Source: a bacterium (GTDB lineage: Bacteria > Bacillota_I > Bacilli_A > RF39 > UBA660). Taken from it: 42,837 bases of DNA. The DNA lies in contig JAQXRJ010000057.1 of NCBI GenBank assembly GCA_029218465.1, forward strand, positions 1 through 42,837. Direction: 5' to 3'. The notes under the pieces are model-generated. The model was not told the DNA's origin. It ran no database searches and saw only the letters and a list, made by a program, of their open reading frames with translations. The position numbers were made by a program, and so were the translations under genes. Below, in pieces: positions 41,701 to 42,837 of this stretch (positions within the stretch are counted from its first letter, which is position 1; every line of letters begins with the position of its first letter).

Positions 41701-41885
41701 GTGAATTAACAATTCCTTCAAATGTAATAAACATTGGAAATCAAGCATTTTATGCTAACCAGATAAATCTAATAAATATTGAGAGAAGTGAAGAGAGTTG
41801 GAAAAATGATGTTACTTTAGGAAATAATTGGTATGGTTATGCTAAACCTATATTCAATTATAATTATGTAATTTTGAATAATTAA
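38772..41885 (+). CDS. Large membrane-anchored leucine-rich-repeat (BspA-type) surface protein
   Basis: A 1037-residue protein. It opens with a signal/anchor helix (IIIASLCIALVFMGIGYSLL, residues 16-35), then a TasA/camelysin-like beta domain (about 40-175, INVEYSASGYAEVA, VTVKNEGNIKALL, LTITPIYTQ) after an acidic spacer (EPGEDDW). Next comes a helical part (about 245-400) with two cysteine-paired helix modules. From about residue 410 to the end it consists of LRR_5/BspA-type repeats of 22-23 residues with consensus L-T-I-P-S-S-V-T-S-I-G-S-S-A-F-S-x-N-Q-I-S-E. There is no LPXTG or choline-binding tail. BspA-type proteins mediate adhesion to host matrix or other bacteria (family knowledge). 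Nearly identical DNA repeats in the LRR part suggest recent unequal crossing-over. Confidence 0.88.
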   Translation: MIDYNYKIYIRRKKNIIIASLCIALVFMGIGYSLLAQNLKINSTGKISSIWSIKMINVEYSASGYAEVASDSPKISEDGHSLKLSTIFKAPNDEIIYTVTVKNEGNIKALLKSIEYSGPTTTDYIKVTDTITSALEINPEEEITFDVKVRFKDISSLPEGKDKTFTLTITPIYTQLGDTEIYEPGEDDWLFKIDSNGVLTDYNYASKMVDDTLIVEVPSNVTSISKTAFQNYNVALFSATDLRIKASSEEEYNQIKTKASSAMRNMCYDSGSDTYDSDCLSQMESMISAFREYGVDIPDGSQAVINVDLENDIVDFVDSEPANVYMVNYEGIEIIDEKNFDAIKEKLLALLAAECSSDDENYQECVAQAQSAYTIYRASELGNAHLEIQQTLLIDPDPNTSLENSMQEGGSQIKSLDLSNATNLETIESETFSNSPLENLILPEGLKYIEDNSFSNTNLKTVVIPDSVEEIGDSAFSNNSELSSVTFGTTSTQQTNNLSQKYSINKMTNKVEKMSTTFNSNLKRIGNSAFSGCNLSGKLVLPDNGNLTSIEGYSFSNNAITSVDIPKSVTNLGSYAFGYNQISTLTVSTSSEADAFYNNPITNLTLTDCNNYCGSVNSTSTINQLTIKSGSIKNDVFYDKSIQKLTLEEGVTSIGSSAFSLNQISELTIPSSVTSIGSSAFCVNQITELTIPSGVVTIGYSAFSNQTDSAGNVISINKLIIEEYKNGYNINAFDNIINLTINGGDISKEAFRERLIQNLMLGNDVVNIGVKAFSENQINELTIPSNVTTVGDYAFFGNQISKLDLTDATSLQSIGCEAFSSNQLTELTISSSVTTVGDYAFFGNQISELIIPLGVISIGDYSFCENQINMLIIEEYKSGYNINAFDNIINLTINSGEISNYAFQRKSIQSLILGEGVTSIGDWAFEQNQIGELKITSGVTCVGGVSFGNNKIKALDLTDAINLKNIEVSAFSNNQISELTIPSNVINIGNQAFYANQINLINIERSEESWKNDVTLGNNWYGYAKPIFNYNYVILNN
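40725..41459 (+). repeat. Near-identical DNA repeats inside the LRR gene
   Basis: Three repeat pairs can be read by eye: 24 bases at 40725 and 40791 (66 bases apart, 22 codons); 52 bases at 41123-41174 and 41261-41312 (138 apart, 46 codons, two LRR units); and about 60 bases at 40935 and 41391 (456 apart, 152 codons). All offsets are multiples of three, so gain or loss of units would keep the frame. Confidence 0.75.
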
Positions 41886-41895
41886 TAAGCTAATT

Positions 41896-41917
41896 AAAGA
41901 GGCATATGCTTCTTTTT
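41896..41917 (+). terminator. Intrinsic terminator after the LRR gene
   Basis: The nine-base stem AAAGAGGCA (41896-41904) with TGCTTCTTT (41907-41915, one G-T pair) has a very short TA loop and is followed by TT. Confidence 0.6.
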
Positions 41918-41996
41918 AATTTGTTTATAATTGTAATAAAAAATTTATTTTGGAATAAATCATAAAAGTTTTATCATAATAAAACTGGTGAATATT

Positions 41997-42779
41997 ATGA
42001 TAAGTAATTATTTAATAAAAGACGGGAATTTAATACTTTATATTGATTATAATTATGAAATTGGATTTTTTAAAAATAAAAAATTATCATTTAAAAATAG
42101 TATTACAAATTATATTAAAGATCATAAAATTAAATTTACTGGTCAAATACTTTTAGTTATAGGCTCTATACTACTTGCGACGTTTAATTATGATAATAAC
42201 GTTTTAACATTAAATAAAATAAATAAAGATGCAAATGAAAATATTATTTATACTATGCCATTTGAAGATTTAAATTATATACCTGAAGTGAAGAAAAATG
42301 TAGAAAATAATAATTCTAGTAATAATACTAAAATTAATAAAAATACTAACAATTCTTTAATTTCTTCCAATAATAAAACAAATAACAATAAATCTAATTC
42401 TAATACAAATACAAATAAGAGTTCTAGTAACAATACTTCATCAAATAGTAAGTCAGCTATAAGTAATACATCAAATACTTCTGAAAAAAATACTAACATG
42501 GTTACTATATATAGATCAAATGGTAAAATAATAACTCTTGATTTAGAGGAATATTTAATTGGAGTTGTTGCTGGGGAAATGCCTGCTTCATTTAATATGG
42601 AAGCATTAAAGGCTCAAGCCGTACTTGCAAGAACTTATGCTTTAAAATCCATAAAGGCAAATAAAAAACTTACTGATACTACTTCGACTCAAGTTTATAT
42701 TGATAATAATGAGATGAAATCTAAATGGGGTAGTGATTACAATAAATATTATAGTAAAATAAAACAAGAAGTTGAATAA
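41997..42779 (+). pseudogene. SpoIID/LytB-domain protein, interrupted by an in-frame TAA
   Basis: A start at 41997 fits GGTG (41987-41990) upstream. The product has an N-terminal region with one membrane helix (about residues 48-65), a long Asn/Ser/Thr/Lys low-complexity linker (about 95-165), then a SpoIID domain. The catalytic-region motif [31 protein letters not shown] (in part [11 protein letters not shown] and [13 protein letters not shown]) is intact, with the key Glu in GEMP. SpoIID proteins are lytic transglycosylases acting on stem-peptide-free glycan. The frame stops at TAA (42777-42779), yet the same frame continues to the window edge with family-like sequence (KKSVYVNYNNELIDAVYHA). 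So the gene is either nonsense-mutated, read through, or wrongly sequenced. The rest of the gene lies beyond the window. Confidence 0.75.
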
Positions 42780-42837
42780 AAAAAAAGTGTTTATGTTAAT
42801 TATAATAATGAGTTAATAGACGCAGTATATCATGCTA
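42780..42837 (+). pseudogene. In-frame continuation of the SpoIID domain after the ochre codon
   Basis: Directly after the TAA the same reading frame encodes KKSVYVNYNNELIDAVYHA, which fits the SpoIID-family segment that normally follows the [10 protein letters not shown]-type helix (a beta-strand with a YNG/YNN turn, then the I-x-A-x-Y/F-H region). It is open to the window edge. Confidence 0.65.

Noticed and set aside
42275-42499. Leu/Val-rich minus-strand open frame that looks like a membrane protein
   Set aside because: It is the antisense of the Asn/Ser/Thr low-complexity linker of the SpoIID-type protein; the composition alone explains it.
42765-42800. Simple frameshift in the A-run of the SpoIID gene
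   Set aside because: The family-like sequence resumes in the same frame after TAA, so a single indel cannot explain the interruption.

Overview
The window is chromosomal DNA from a very AT-rich, low-GC Gram-positive bacterium (Firmicutes/Bacillota). The gene set and gene orders (ylbF-rsmD; ybeY-dgkA-cdd-era-yqzL-recO; ruvA/ruvB/queA), strong purine-rich ribosome binding sites, normal use of TGA as a stop, and AGA-dominated arginine codons all fit a gut-type uncultured Bacilli/Erysipelotrichia/RF39-like lineage. The lineage is inference from style; no 16S gene is present. I see no phage, transposase, CRISPR array or plasmid gene, so this reads as ordinary chromosome with an accessory-looking first third.

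Layout. 1-2474: a signalling locus with a 5'-cut histidine-free kinase-like protein, a membrane histidine kinase and a convergent LuxR-type response regulator. 2650-3915: a membrane-anchored InlB-repeat surface protein. 4594-10052: four genes forming a membrane-associated SPFH/zinc-ribbon module (SPFH-SHOCT protein, double zinc-ribbon membrane protein, zinc-ribbon multi-pass protein, DUF2207-like protein), in the style of the Bacillus YdjG/YdjI proteins. 10362-11249: an orphan LCMT-like methyltransferase. 11392-16287: a TetR-headed envelope-stress-like operon (TetR, PspC, LiaF-like, DUF4097, ABC ATPase, ABC permease, small zinc ribbon) with a clear double operator over its promoter. 16478-17281: an autoregulated-looking MerR/GyrI regulator with a textbook 19-bp-spacer promoter.

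17589-29297 is mostly housekeeping: ruvA, thymidine kinase, a HAD nucleotidase, ruvB, queA, a GHL10 glycoside hydrolase-like exoprotein, an MBL hydrolase, two unknown membrane proteins, a U32 peptidase-family hydroxylation protein, ylbF, rsmD, a small prepilin-like protein with a twin CX9C cysteine pattern, rnhC on the minus strand, and two tRNA genes. 29528-31074 holds a small unknown protein, a lipoprotein and a VanZ-like protein, followed by the conserved ybeY-dgkA-cdd-era-yqzL-recO operon (31077-34042). 34144-38689 is a self-contained TetR plus heterodimeric ABC exporter operon with a perfect operator between -35 and -10. 38772-41885 encodes a large anchored leucine-rich-repeat protein, and the window ends in a SpoIID/LytB-type gene that carries an in-frame ochre codon.

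The strongest leads are the anchored twin-CX9C small protein (27802-28059), the SPFH/zinc-ribbon membrane module with no PspA gene in the window, the TATCA-NN-TGATA tandem operator ahead of the PspC operon, and the interrupted SpoIID gene. Promoter, operator and terminator calls were made by eye; family assignments rest on motifs recognised in the translated sequence, not on database searches.
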